From positions 2,446,501-2,510,500 of the forward strand of contig NZ_CP107942.1 in NCBI RefSeq assembly GCF_036053395.1: 64,000 nt of DNA, given 5' to 3'. How positions within the stretch are numbered: position 1 is the stretch's first letter; each line of letters starts with the position of its first letter. A model generated the notes under the pieces. That model searched no databases. It was given only the letters and a program-made list of their open reading frames with translations, and was not told the origin of the DNA. The stretch is from Actinoplanes sp. NBC_00393. Its GTDB lineage: Bacteria > Actinomycetota > Actinomycetes > Mycobacteriales > Micromonosporaceae. Position numbers and translations under genes: made by a program. Shown here piece after piece: positions 51,134 through 59,564 of this stretch.

Positions 51134-52513
51134 TCACGATACGGACGGGAGTTTGCGGATCAGCGGCAGGCAGGCGAGCATCGCGGCGCCGGCGACGAGC
51201 AACCCGACCCGGTAGCCGTCGGTCAGTTGCTGTGGGCCCGGCCCGGCGCTGATGGTCGCCGCCAGCGGGCCGAGCATCGCCAGGCCGGCCGCGGTGCCCA
51301 GCTCCTGCGCCGAGTTGAGCAGGCCGGACGCGACGCCCTGCCGGTCGTCGGGCACGCCGGTGGTGCCGGCGACGAAGGTCGGCGCGTAGGACAGGCCGCT
51401 GCCGACGGCGAGCAGCAGCAGTGGGCCCAGGGCGTCGCGCATGTAGCTGCCGTCGACCGGGAGGCGCGCGAGCAGGAACATGCCGGCGGCCAGCAGCAGG
51501 AAGCCTGCGGTGAGCAGGGCCCGTGGACCATATCGGCTGACCAGCGCGCCGGCGCGCGGCGAGACGATCAGCACGACCAGGGTGACCGGCGCGAACGCGA
51601 GCCCGACCTGCACGGCCGGATAGTCGAGCACCGCCTGCAGATACATCGTGGTGAAGAACAGGGTGGCCGCGAGCGCGCCCGCGTTGACGGCGAGCAGCAG
51701 GTTGGCGCGCCCGACCGCGGCGGTGCGCAGCAGTGCGCCGTCCAGAATCGGGTCCGGGTGCCGGCGCTCGCCGAGGGCGAAGGCGCTGAGCAGCACCACC
51801 GCGGTCACGGCGAGCACCGCGCCCGGAACGGGATGGCTGCCCTCGGCGAACCGGGTGAGCGCGAGGATCGCGGTGGCCAGGCCGGTGGCGAGCAGGACGG
51901 CCCCGCGCAGGTCGAGCGGCGTGTGGCGCGGCATCCGGCTCTCGGTGAGGTAGCGGCGCCCGGCCAGGACCGCCAGCACACCGACCGGAACGTTGATCAG
52001 GAAGATCCAGCGCCAGCCCAGCGTGCTGGTGATCAGCCCGCCGAGCAGCTGACCACCGATCGCGCCGGCCGAGCCGACGGCGGCCCAGTAGCCCAGCGCC
52101 CGGTTGCGGCCGGCGCCCTCAGCGAAGGTGGTCGTGAGCAGCGCCAGCGCGGTCGGCGCGACCATGGCGGCGCCGGCGCCCTGGGCGGCGCGGGCGGCGA
52201 GCAGCTGCCACTCGGCCTGCGCGCAGCCGGTGGCCAGCGAGGCGAGGGTGAAGACTGTGAGCCCGGCCAGGAACAGGCGCCGCCGGCCCAGCAGGTCGCC
52301 GGCGCGGCCGAAGACGACGAGCAGGCTGCCGAAGGTCAGCGTGTAGGAGATCGAGGTCAGCACCAGCCGGCCGTCGGGGATGCCGAGGTCGGCGCGGATC
52401 GCCGGAATCGCGACATTCACCACGACCACGTCGATGATCAGCATCGCCTGGGCGGCGCAGAGCAGGAGCAGCACGATCCGGGGGACCGTGCGAAGTTTCG
52501 TCGCCTGGGACAT
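51134..52513 (-). CDS. MFS drug exporter (DHA2, 14-helix type)
   Basis: 459-residue transporter with about 14 hydrophobic helices. Motifs: DVVVVNVAIPAIRADL in helix 1, FGRAGDLLGRRRLFLAG (motif A), and the DHA2 motif C-like GSAGAIGGQLLGGLI. Exports hydrophobic drugs with protons (family knowledge). ATG at 52513 has AAGG 8 bases upstream. The divergent TetR gene and the operator between them suggest drug-induced control. Confidence 0.93.
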   Translation of the reverse strand: MSQATKLRTVPRIVLLLLCAAQAMLIIDVVVVNVAIPAIRADLGIPDGRLVLTSISYTLTFGSLLVVFGRAGDLLGRRRLFLAGLTVFTLASLATGCAQAEWQLLAARAAQGAGAAMVAPTALALLTTTFAEGAGRNRALGYWAAVGSAGAIGGQLLGGLITSTLGWRWIFLINVPVGVLAVLAGRRYLTESRMPRHTPLDLRGAVLLATGLATAILALTRFAEGSHPVPGAVLAVTAVVLLSAFALGERRHPDPILDGALLRTAAVGRANLLLAVNAGALAATLFFTTMYLQAVLDYPAVQVGLAFAPVTLVVLIVSPRAGALVSRYGPRALLTAGFLLLAAGMFLLARLPVDGSYMRDALGPLLLLAVGSGLSYAPTFVAGTTGVPDDRQGVASGLLNSAQELGTAAGLAMLGPLAATISAGPGPQQLTDGYRVGLLVAGAAMLACLPLIRKLPSVS

Positions 52514-52522
52514 GCTCCCGAC

Positions 52523-52564
52523 CTTACTTTCTTTACGTTCATAAAGTAAAGCCCATTCTAAGAT
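52523..52564. promoter_or_regulatory. TetR operator and leaderless promoter between exporter and regulator
   Basis: CTTACTTT (52523-52530) and AAGTAAAG (52544-52551) form an inverted repeat around an inner one, CTTTA CGTTCA TAAAG (52531-52546): a long AT-rich operator typical for TetR regulators. On the plus strand TAAGAT (52559-52564) sits 7 bases before the ATG at 52572, predicting a leaderless transcript. Confidence 0.75.
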
Positions 52565-52571
52565 GACCTCC

Positions 52572-53165
52572 ATGACGGGACGCCCACGCACGGTCAGCGA
52601 CGACGAGGTCTTCCGGGCGGTGGCCGACACGGTCACCGAGGTGGGGCCGGCCGGGCTGACGCTCGCCGCGGTGGCCCGCCGGGCCGGGCTGACCGCGCCG
52701 GCGCTGACCCAGCGGTTCGGCTCCAAACGGGGTCTGCTCGTCGCCTTCGCCACCCGCGAGGCCGGCTCGGTCACCACCGTCTTCGACGCCGCGCGCGACC
52801 GCGGGGCAGCGCCGCTCGAAGCGTTGCGCGACGGCCTGGTCGCCTTCACCGCGCCGATCACCACCCGCGAGGGCATGGCCAACAACCTCGCGTTTCTCCA
52901 GCTCGACCTGACCGACGACGAACTGCACACCTACTCGGCCACGCAGAGCCGGGCGCTGCGTGCCCAGCTGGCCGAGCTTCTCGAGGAGGCGGCGGCCGCC
53001 GGCGACGTGCGGGCTGCCGATCCCGCCGCGCTGGTCGACATCGTCTACGCCGTCTATGCCGGGGCGCAGCTCACCTGGGCCATCGACGGCACCGGCGAGC
53101 TCGGCACGTGGCTGGCCCGCCACATCGACAAGGTTCTCGCCCCGCACCGGCCGGGCCGGCCGTGA
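52572..53165 (+). CDS. TetR-family transcriptional regulator
   Basis: 197-residue repressor with a standard TetR HTH (LTLAAVARRAGLTAPALTQR ... FGSKRGLLVAFA) and an all-helical ligand domain. Divergent from the MFS exporter and very probably its repressor. ATG at 52572 was preferred over 52563 because of the -10 box TAAGAT at the leaderless distance. Ends about 100 bp before the conflict-type operon. Confidence 0.93.
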   Translation: MTGRPRTVSDDEVFRAVADTVTEVGPAGLTLAAVARRAGLTAPALTQRFGSKRGLLVAFATREAGSVTTVFDAARDRGAAPLEALRDGLVAFTAPITTREGMANNLAFLQLDLTDDELHTYSATQSRALRAQLAELLEEAAAAGDVRAADPAALVDIVYAVYAGAQLTWAIDGTGELGTWLARHIDKVLAPHRPGRP

Positions 53166-53252
53166 CGTCGCCGGCGGTCAGGTCGACGCCGGCGCCGCCC
53201 AGCCGGGTGACAACTGCCCGGGCGGCCCTCCCGTTCTGTCCACTGCCGAGGC

Positions 53253-53258
53253 TAGGGT
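53253..53258 (+). promoter_or_regulatory. -10 box for the protease-MoxR-vWA operon
   Basis: TAGGGT (53253-53258) lies six bases before the GTG at 53265, placing the transcription start on the first base of the start codon. No Shine-Dalgarno sequence precedes either candidate GTG (53259 or 53265). This is the only promoter-like signal before the four-gene operon. Confidence 0.6.
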
Positions 53259-53264
53259 GTGGCG

Positions 53265-54524
53265 GTGATCGAGGGGCGGATCGTGGCCGGCGCCCGGGAT
53301 CTCGGCAGTGGCTTCTGCATCGCCGACCGGGTGATCGCCACCGCGGCGCACGTCGTCGGCAGGCGGACGGCCGCTGACCTCAGCTTCGTGACCGCCTCCG
53401 GGATCCGCTTCGAGGTGGAGCGCGTGCAGGTCGAGCCCACCATCGACGCCGCCGTGCTGTGGTTGCCCCGCTCGCTGGCGTACGAGCCACCCGTCGGTCA
53501 CGCCCACCAGCAGGCCGACTGGCAGGTGACCGCCCGCCCCGAGCCGGCCGCGGTGCAGCTCAGCGGCACGGTGACCGCCGTCGACCATCTGATGACCAAC
53601 ACCGGCGGCCACGAGATGACCGTGCTGCAGCTGGAGGTCCGCCAGGAGTTGAAGGACTTCGGCGGCTACTCGGGTGGCGCAGTCGTGATGAACTCCGTGG
53701 TGGTGGGCATCCTGGTCGAGCAGGTCGAGGAACGGGTGGTGGCCGCCGCCGGTGTGCCGGTGCGGGCAGCGAACGTGCTGTACGCCGTACCGATCAGTCG
53801 TGTTCTCAAGAAGTTCCGCCTCGGTGACCGGGCGCTGTCCCGGCAGCCCGCGCTGCCGGCGCACCGCCTGGTCGACACCGCGTATTTCGACATGGACACC
53901 GTGAAATCGGCGATCCTGGCCGTGATCGACGGCCGTGCCGACCGGTCGCTCGCGTTCGGCCTGCCCGACGTGGACATGAAGGTCGTCGACAACCTCGCCG
54001 CGTGGCTGCCCAGCTACATCGGCCAGGTGGCGCCGAAGAGCCAGTTCGCGATGCGCGCCGAGATCGGCTCGATGGACGCCTGGGAACGGTACGTGACCCG
54101 CTACCTGCCCGACCTCGACCGGCGCAACGTGATCTGCCCGGTCCTGGTCGACGGCGTCGACACCGAACTCGTCGCCGAGCTGTGGAAACGCATCCGCACG
54201 GCGTGCACCCACGGCCGCCAGCGCCTGATCATCTTCTTCGTCGGCCGCCCTAGCGCCGGCTTTCCCGACGGCATCGACCAGCTGCCGTCACCGTCGGTCC
54301 GCCACCAGGACATCGCCGAGTGGGCGCAGCTCGTCGTCACCGCCCGCCGCTGGCCGCGGAGCCTGGCGGGCCCGTGGACGGCGCAGATCGTCGAGCAGTC
54401 CTCGCTGGACGACCGGCTCGACCTGCGGATGACCTACGAAACGCTCGAGCACTACTTCGATCTGCTCCGCACCGAACCGGACGACCTGCGCAGGCACCTG
54501 GAAGAACTGGAGACTTCGTGCTGA
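53265..54524 (+). CDS. Cytoplasmic trypsin-like serine protease with C-terminal domain of vWA-MoxR systems
   Basis: 419 residues. The N-terminal 190 are a trypsin-fold peptidase with triad H29 (IATAAHVVG), D61 (EPTIDAAVLWL) and S136 (GGYSGGAVV); there is no signal peptide, so it acts inside the cell. The C-terminal 220 residues are an alpha/beta domain (VICPVLVDGVDTELVAELW, RLIIFFVGRPS) with no Walker A, occupying the place of the VMAP/inactive-STAND regions linked to such proteases in vWA-MoxR conflict systems. GTG at 53265 fits the leaderless promoter. The next gene overlaps by 7 bp. Confidence 0.88.
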   Translation: MIEGRIVAGARDLGSGFCIADRVIATAAHVVGRRTAADLSFVTASGIRFEVERVQVEPTIDAAVLWLPRSLAYEPPVGHAHQQADWQVTARPEPAAVQLSGTVTAVDHLMTNTGGHEMTVLQLEVRQELKDFGGYSGGAVVMNSVVVGILVEQVEERVVAAAGVPVRAANVLYAVPISRVLKKFRLGDRALSRQPALPAHRLVDTAYFDMDTVKSAILAVIDGRADRSLAFGLPDVDMKVVDNLAAWLPSYIGQVAPKSQFAMRAEIGSMDAWERYVTRYLPDLDRRNVICPVLVDGVDTELVAELWKRIRTACTHGRQRLIIFFVGRPSAGFPDGIDQLPSPSVRHQDIAEWAQLVVTARRWPRSLAGPWTAQIVEQSSLDDRLDLRMTYETLEHYFDLLRTEPDDLRRHLEELETSC

Positions 54525-55465
54525 CCCGACACGTCGCCGACCTGTCCGTCCGCTTCGACCGTGCGGCACAGCTGCCCGACGAGCAGCTCATCGAGGACGT
54601 CTGGGCCGAACCGGTGCCGGCGACGGATCCGCCGACCGTCATGGTGACGCGGGAGCCGTACCTCGCCGGTCCCGAACTGGAGGACGCGGTCAACATCGCG
54701 ATCGCGCTCGGCCGGCCGCTGCTGCTCCAGGGCGACCCCGGCGCCGGCAAGACCCGGCTGGCGCACGCGGTCGCCTACGCCCTCGGTCTGCCGCTGGAGC
54801 AGGCGTACATCAAATCGACCAGCCGCGGCCAGGACCTGCTGTACACCTTCGACGCGGTGCGCCGGCTCTACGACGTCCAGCTGGACCGGGCCGGCGACGA
54901 CCCGGCCGAGTATGTCCGGCTCGGCCCGCTGGGGCGGGCCATCGCCCGGGCCGGCCACGGCCGGCGGTCGGTGGTGCTGATCGACGAGATCGACAAGGCC
55001 GACATCGATTTCCCCAACGATCTGCTGCGCGAGCTGGATCAGCTCAGCTTCGAGGTCACCGAGGCACCGACGATGCGGTACGCCGTACCGGCCGGGAGAA
55101 CCGCGTTGAGGCCGATCATCATCGTCACGAACAACGAGGAGAAAGCGCTGCCCAGCGCCTTCCTGCGGCGCTGCATCTTCCACTACGTGCACTTTCCCGA
55201 CTCGGCCGAGCATCTCAACGCGGTCCTGGCGATGCACGGCATCACGCCCGACGAGCTGAGCCGCAACGCCGTCACCGAACTGCTGCGGCTCCGCGAACTC
55301 GACCTGGCCAAGAAGCCGGGCCTCAGCGAGCTGCTCGACTGGGTGGGCTACCTGCAGGCCACCGGGACGCCGGCTGAGCAGGTCGCCGCAATGCCTGCGG
55401 TGGGCGCGCTGGTCAAACAACATTCCGATCAGGTACGGGTGAGCGAGTGGCTGACCCGCCGATGA
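54518..55465 (+). CDS. MoxR-type AAA+ ATPase
   Basis: 315-residue AAA+ protein of the MoxR/RavA clade: Walker A GDPGAGKT (72-79), Walker B VVLIDE (152-157), sensor-1 region PIIIVTNNEEK and an Arg-rich FLRRC as arginine-finger region, then the helical lid. MoxR ATPases remodel or activate partner proteins together with vWA proteins. GTG at 54518 has GGAG 5 bases upstream and overlaps the protease gene; its stop overlaps the vWA gene (ATGA). Confidence 0.94.
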   Translation: MLTRHVADLSVRFDRAAQLPDEQLIEDVWAEPVPATDPPTVMVTREPYLAGPELEDAVNIAIALGRPLLLQGDPGAGKTRLAHAVAYALGLPLEQAYIKSTSRGQDLLYTFDAVRRLYDVQLDRAGDDPAEYVRLGPLGRAIARAGHGRRSVVLIDEIDKADIDFPNDLLRELDQLSFEVTEAPTMRYAVPAGRTALRPIIIVTNNEEKALPSAFLRRCIFHYVHFPDSAEHLNAVLAMHGITPDELSRNAVTELLRLRELDLAKKPGLSELLDWVGYLQATGTPAEQVAAMPAVGALVKQHSDQVRVSEWLTRR

Positions 55466-56619
55466 CGCCACCGCTGCCGGGGTTCCTGCACGACCTGGTC
55501 GGGCAACTGCGGCGGCGGGGCCTGCAGATCGGCGTGGACGACCTGCTCGATCTGCGGCGCGCCCTCGGTGCGGGATTCGGCCTCGGTTCTGACACGGCGT
55601 TGCGGCAGGTCTGCGTGGCGTTGTGGGCGAAGTCGACGGCCGAGGCGGAGATCGTCAACGCGGCTTTCGCGCGGGTGGACGTACCGGAATGGTCTTCTCC
55701 GAGGCCCGGCGGCGACCCGCAGGATGCGGGCGATCGTGCCTCGCCTGACCCGGTTGAGGCGGTCACGCCGAGCGCCGCGGAACCTGATCTCGAAGCACCG
55801 GCCACCCGGCGGATGTCCGGGCTCGTGCATCCGCCGCCGCGGACCGGGCGCCGCGACAACAGCCTGATTCTCGCCCCGCAGTACCCGACCAGCGACCGCG
55901 AGATCATCCAGGTGTGGCGGGCGTTGCGCCGTCCGGTCCGGCAGGGGCCGCCGGTCGAGATGGACGTCGACGCCACCCTGGCCCGGCGCGCCGGAACCGG
56001 CTTACGCACGCCGCCGGTGATGGTCGCGGCGCGGCGCAACTCGACCCGGCTGTTGCTGCTGGTGGACCGGCAAGGCTCGATGACGCCGTTCCATGATTAC
56101 GTCGAGCACATCCGGCAGGCGATGGAACGGGCCGGGCGGTTCGACACGTTCACGGTCGGCTACTTCCACAACACCGCCGGGCACAGCCACAGCCACAGCG
56201 TTCTGGCCGACCTGCCTGATCCGTTCAGTCCTGCCCTCGACCCGGTCCTCGGCCGGATCGAACCCCTCGTCGGCGGCCTGGTCTACTCCGACCCTTCGCT
56301 CAGCAGCCCGCTCGATCTCGACGACGTCCTCGCCTCGGTGACCAGGACGACCAGCACGGTCATCGTCAGCGATGCCGGTGCTGCCCGGGGCGGCCTTCAC
56401 ACGCCGCGGTTGGTGGACACGGTCGCGCTGGCCAAAGCGCTGCTGGCCGCCACCGGCGGTCTGGTCTGGCTCAACCCGCTGCGCCGGGAACGCTGGAGGC
56501 GGACGACCGCCGGGCAGATCGCCCGGCACGTGCCGATGTTCCCGCTCACCCGCCAGGGCATGTACCGCGCGGTCAACGTGCTGCGCGGCCGCCCTCTGCT
56601 GCTGGACCGGCCGCTGTGA
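55462..56619 (+). CDS. vWA-domain protein (CoxE-like) of the MoxR system
   Basis: 385 residues. An N-terminal helical domain (1-77; LHDLVGQLRRRGLQIGVDDL ... CVALWAKS), a Pro/Ala-rich linker (78-130), then a vWA domain whose MIDAS reads D202-x-Q204-x-S206 (LLLLVDRQGSMTPF) with further acidic positions at VIVSDAGA. vWA proteins are the adaptor partners of MoxR ATPases. The Gln at the first Ser position is unusual. The last codons overlap the start of the 982-residue gene (GTGA), and the split lies where some related systems are fused. Confidence 0.88.
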   Translation: MTPPLPGFLHDLVGQLRRRGLQIGVDDLLDLRRALGAGFGLGSDTALRQVCVALWAKSTAEAEIVNAAFARVDVPEWSSPRPGGDPQDAGDRASPDPVEAVTPSAAEPDLEAPATRRMSGLVHPPPRTGRRDNSLILAPQYPTSDREIIQVWRALRRPVRQGPPVEMDVDATLARRAGTGLRTPPVMVAARRNSTRLLLLVDRQGSMTPFHDYVEHIRQAMERAGRFDTFTVGYFHNTAGHSHSHSVLADLPDPFSPALDPVLGRIEPLVGGLVYSDPSLSSPLDLDDVLASVTRTTSTVIVSDAGAARGGLHTPRLVDTVALAKALLAATGGLVWLNPLRRERWRRTTAGQIARHVPMFPLTRQGMYRAVNVLRGRPLLLDRPL

Positions 56620-59564
56620 CCGCCTCGTCGTATCTTGCGGAGCTGCGTGATCTGCCGCCCGGAGCGGCCGACCTGGCCCGGCACGCAGCCGTGCCGGTCG
56701 TGGTCGATGCCGGATTCCTCAACCTGCTGCGCGTGAATTTCTTCGTCGATCCGCCGGCGGCGCTTCCGTATGAGGTGGAGGCCGAGCTGCTGCTGTCGCC
56801 GCTGTTCCGCGAGGTCGGGGAGGGCTTGTACGAGATCGACCCGGAGTGGCGGAACACGCTGCTCACCGAGCTGGTCGCCCAGTACGGCACCGACCGCCTG
56901 GGCCGGGTGGCGGGGTTGCTGGAGCAGTACACCGACCACGCTGTCGCCTGGCACGCGCTGCCGGAACTGGAGAACGCGCAGCGGCTGACCGCGCTGAGCC
57001 TGCTGGATCCGCCGCGCGCCAAGGAGTGGTTGGAGCGCGAGATGGCCGAGGCGACGAGCGTCGGCACGCCGCTGCCTTCGGTCTGGTTCGTAGCGATGGA
57101 AAAGCGGGTCCGCGAACACCAGGCCGTCCTCGAATCCGCCGGCGCAGCCTGGTCGGAACACGACCGCGACCGGTTCCTCGATGAATTGATAGCGGTATTC
57201 CGCGAACCATCCACTTTCGGTGTCCTGCTCGACGACCTCTACTCGCCTGCTCCCTGGGCCAGACCAGGGGCCGCAGGGGCCATTCCCAGGGTTTTCTGGA
57301 TTGAGGTCGTCTCCGATCTGGAACAGGGGCGGGTGCCCGGGCGAGGACTGGTGGACCTGGCCGAGGCCGTGTACCGGTTGTTTCCGGCCAACTCCGTGTT
57401 CCGGACGACCCTCAACACCCTTCGGCTACTGGCCGGTCCACTGCCCTCTCCGCCGACCTGGCCGACCCTCATCATCACCGGGTCCGAACTCTACGACGTA
57501 TTCATGCCGCAATTGCTTGACCTGATCGGCCCGCGCGCCGAGCAACTTTACGGCGCAGGCCCCGAGGCCGCGGTGTACATGCCGGACAGGGAGCGGGCCC
57601 AGGCGATAGTCGACGCGGCGGAGGCTCTGGCAAGGCGAATGGTTCCGGGCTCGGAAATCAGGGTGCGTTTCCAGGAGTTCGGCTTCCGGCCGTATCTGAT
57701 CCCGAAGTTTCGACTGGTCGGACCGGATACGCAGGAATTCGTGGCGGAGAGAACGCCGGCGACCAGGACCGTGCGGGAACTCGCTCAGGCGGTCATCGAT
57801 CTCTACGTCTCGGAATGGTCCGAAGACCGCCGCCACCGGATCCCGCGGACGGTGGTCGACCTCGTCACGCCGGCCGACGATGACATACCTCAGCAGCACA
57901 CCCGTCTCGATCCTGATCAGACCCTGCATGAGGCAGGCGTGACCGAGGGATCCCGGCTGCAGATCTCCGCTGACTCGGTTAGCGGCGGCGGAATCCTCTC
58001 TGTGTCTGTGCCGAACCGTGCCCAGTTCGTCGACGAATTGGCCGCCGTGTTCCATCAGCAAGAGGCTGCGCGCGACCTGCTGGCGGACATCCGGTATCCG
58101 GTGGAAGGCGGTCCGATCTGGCCGGACGAGGTCTCCCCGCGGACCTTCTGGACTGCGGTGCTCGGCCAGCTGGAATTCGGCTTGCTCGGCCCGGACGGCG
58201 CGAGACAGTTGGCTTCGGCGGCGCTGCGGCGCTACGCCGGCAACCGGGTGTTCCGCACCGCCGCCGAGGCCGCCGGGTCCCGCGAGTTCGAATTCGAGCC
58301 GTACCTGATCGAGACGCTGACCGTTCTGGGCCCGGACAAGCGGGCATTCCAGCTGAACGACATTCCGGCGACAACGTTGGTCGACGACATTCCCCGCATG
58401 ATCTCCGAACGGTATGCGGCCGACGTCTGGGAGGAGTATTTCGGCGGCTACCAGGTCGGCGTGGAGCACCTGGTGCCGCCTCCTGTCGAGGGCCGGTTTC
58501 GTTTCATGCACCTCGACCCGGCGCAGACGCTGCACGGAGCGGGAGTGCAGCGCGGCGACCAGCTCCGGCTTCAATCGGAACTGACCCCGGCTGACGCGGT
58601 GGCGAGGTACCACCGGCTCGGGGTTCTCGCCCGCGACCGGGGCGACAACGACGAGGCCGAACGCCGCTTCCAACAGTGCCTGACCCTCCAGGAGGAGATG
58701 GGCGATCGAGCCGGCGCTGCCGCCACCCATCAACAACTGGGCTTTCTTGCCCAGGCGAAGGGCGATTACCTCGCAGCCGAGAGTCGCCACAGCCGCGCCC
58801 TGAACCTGATGCAGGAATCAGGTGACCGCGCTGGTGCCGCCACCAGCTACTACCAGCTCGGAATCGCGGTCCTGAACCGCGGTGACGTCCTCAGGTCCGA
58901 GCGCTGGTTCCAGCAGGCTCTCGCCGTCTTCGAGGAGCTGGGTGACCGCGCCAACACCGCCAACAGCTACTACCAACTCGGCCTTCTCGCCCAGATGCGG
59001 GGCGTTCCGGTCGAGGCCGAACGCCGTCACCAGCAGGCTCTGGCCATCGAGCTCGAACTCGGCAACCGGGCTGCTGCCGCCGTGAGCTACCAGCAGTTGG
59101 GCATACTCGCCCGGAACCAACGCAATTTCGCTGAGGCCGAGCACCGCCAGCAACAAGCTCTGTCCACCTTCGCGGAGCTGGGCGTCCAGAACGGCATCGC
59201 GGGCAGTTACCACCAATTGGCGCTGATCGCGCAGGACCGGGGACGCTACGGCGAGGCCGAACGTCGATATGAGCAGGCCGTGGCCACGTTCGAGCAGATC
59301 GGAGACCGGGCCGGGGCTGCGGCCGCGATCATCGACCTGGCCGGTCTTCGGTTCGTCACCGACGACCTCGCCCAATCTGTCGCCCTGCATTGTCAGGCCT
59401 TGGCGATCCGGCTCGACCTCGGTATCCCGCTTGCGGCGAACGACCTCACCGCCCTGCGGAGTCTCCGGCAATCGCTCGGCGAGGTCGCCTTCACGAACCT
59501 CGCCTCACGAAGACTCACCACGTCCTCCCTATGGGAGCTGAAAGCCCTCCTCGATCCGGTCTAG
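56616..59564 (+). CDS. EAD1/ubiquitin-like/TPR multidomain protein
   Basis: 982 residues. 1-150: winged-helix-like region (LPYEVEAELLLSPLFREVG, GLYEIDPEWRNTLL) that follows the vWA part in related systems. 182-272 and 468-548: two EAD1-like effector-associated domains (VFWIEVVSDLEQGR and TFWTAVLGQLEFGL, each ending NxVFRT). 347-451 and 556-653: two ubiquitin-like beta-grasp domains ending LHEAGVTEGSRLQI and LHGAGVQRGDQLRL. 661-935: about seven near-identical 40-residue TPRs. Probably the sensor/scaffold. Region 57180-58000 uses more A/T-ending codons than its neighbours. Confidence 0.85.
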   Translation: MTASSYLAELRDLPPGAADLARHAAVPVVVDAGFLNLLRVNFFVDPPAALPYEVEAELLLSPLFREVGEGLYEIDPEWRNTLLTELVAQYGTDRLGRVAGLLEQYTDHAVAWHALPELENAQRLTALSLLDPPRAKEWLEREMAEATSVGTPLPSVWFVAMEKRVREHQAVLESAGAAWSEHDRDRFLDELIAVFREPSTFGVLLDDLYSPAPWARPGAAGAIPRVFWIEVVSDLEQGRVPGRGLVDLAEAVYRLFPANSVFRTTLNTLRLLAGPLPSPPTWPTLIITGSELYDVFMPQLLDLIGPRAEQLYGAGPEAAVYMPDRERAQAIVDAAEALARRMVPGSEIRVRFQEFGFRPYLIPKFRLVGPDTQEFVAERTPATRTVRELAQAVIDLYVSEWSEDRRHRIPRTVVDLVTPADDDIPQQHTRLDPDQTLHEAGVTEGSRLQISADSVSGGGILSVSVPNRAQFVDELAAVFHQQEAARDLLADIRYPVEGGPIWPDEVSPRTFWTAVLGQLEFGLLGPDGARQLASAALRRYAGNRVFRTAAEAAGSREFEFEPYLIETLTVLGPDKRAFQLNDIPATTLVDDIPRMISERYAADVWEEYFGGYQVGVEHLVPPPVEGRFRFMHLDPAQTLHGAGVQRGDQLRLQSELTPADAVARYHRLGVLARDRGDNDEAERRFQQCLTLQEEMGDRAGAAATHQQLGFLAQAKGDYLAAESRHSRALNLMQESGDRAGAATSYYQLGIAVLNRGDVLRSERWFQQALAVFEELGDRANTANSYYQLGLLAQMRGVPVEAERRHQQALAIELELGNRAAAAVSYQQLGILARNQRNFAEAEHRQQQALSTFAELGVQNGIAGSYHQLALIAQDRGRYGEAERRYEQAVATFEQIGDRAGAAAAIIDLAGLRFVTDDLAQSVALHCQALAIRLDLGIPLAANDLTALRSLRQSLGEVAFTNLASRRLTTSSLWELKALLDPV
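58600..59420 (+). repeat. 120-bp coding repeats (TPR array)
   Basis: Roughly seven 120-bp units inside the 982-residue gene, each coding AERRxQQAL...ELGDRAGAAxSYxQLGxLAxxRG. Several adjacent units share long stretches at the DNA level, indicating recent duplication or gene conversion inside the array. Confidence 0.85.

Noticed and set aside
59561..59564. Shared CTAG carrying both stop codons of convergent genes
   Set aside because: A neat compact junction, but expected by chance at some tightly packed convergent pairs; no functional meaning inferred.
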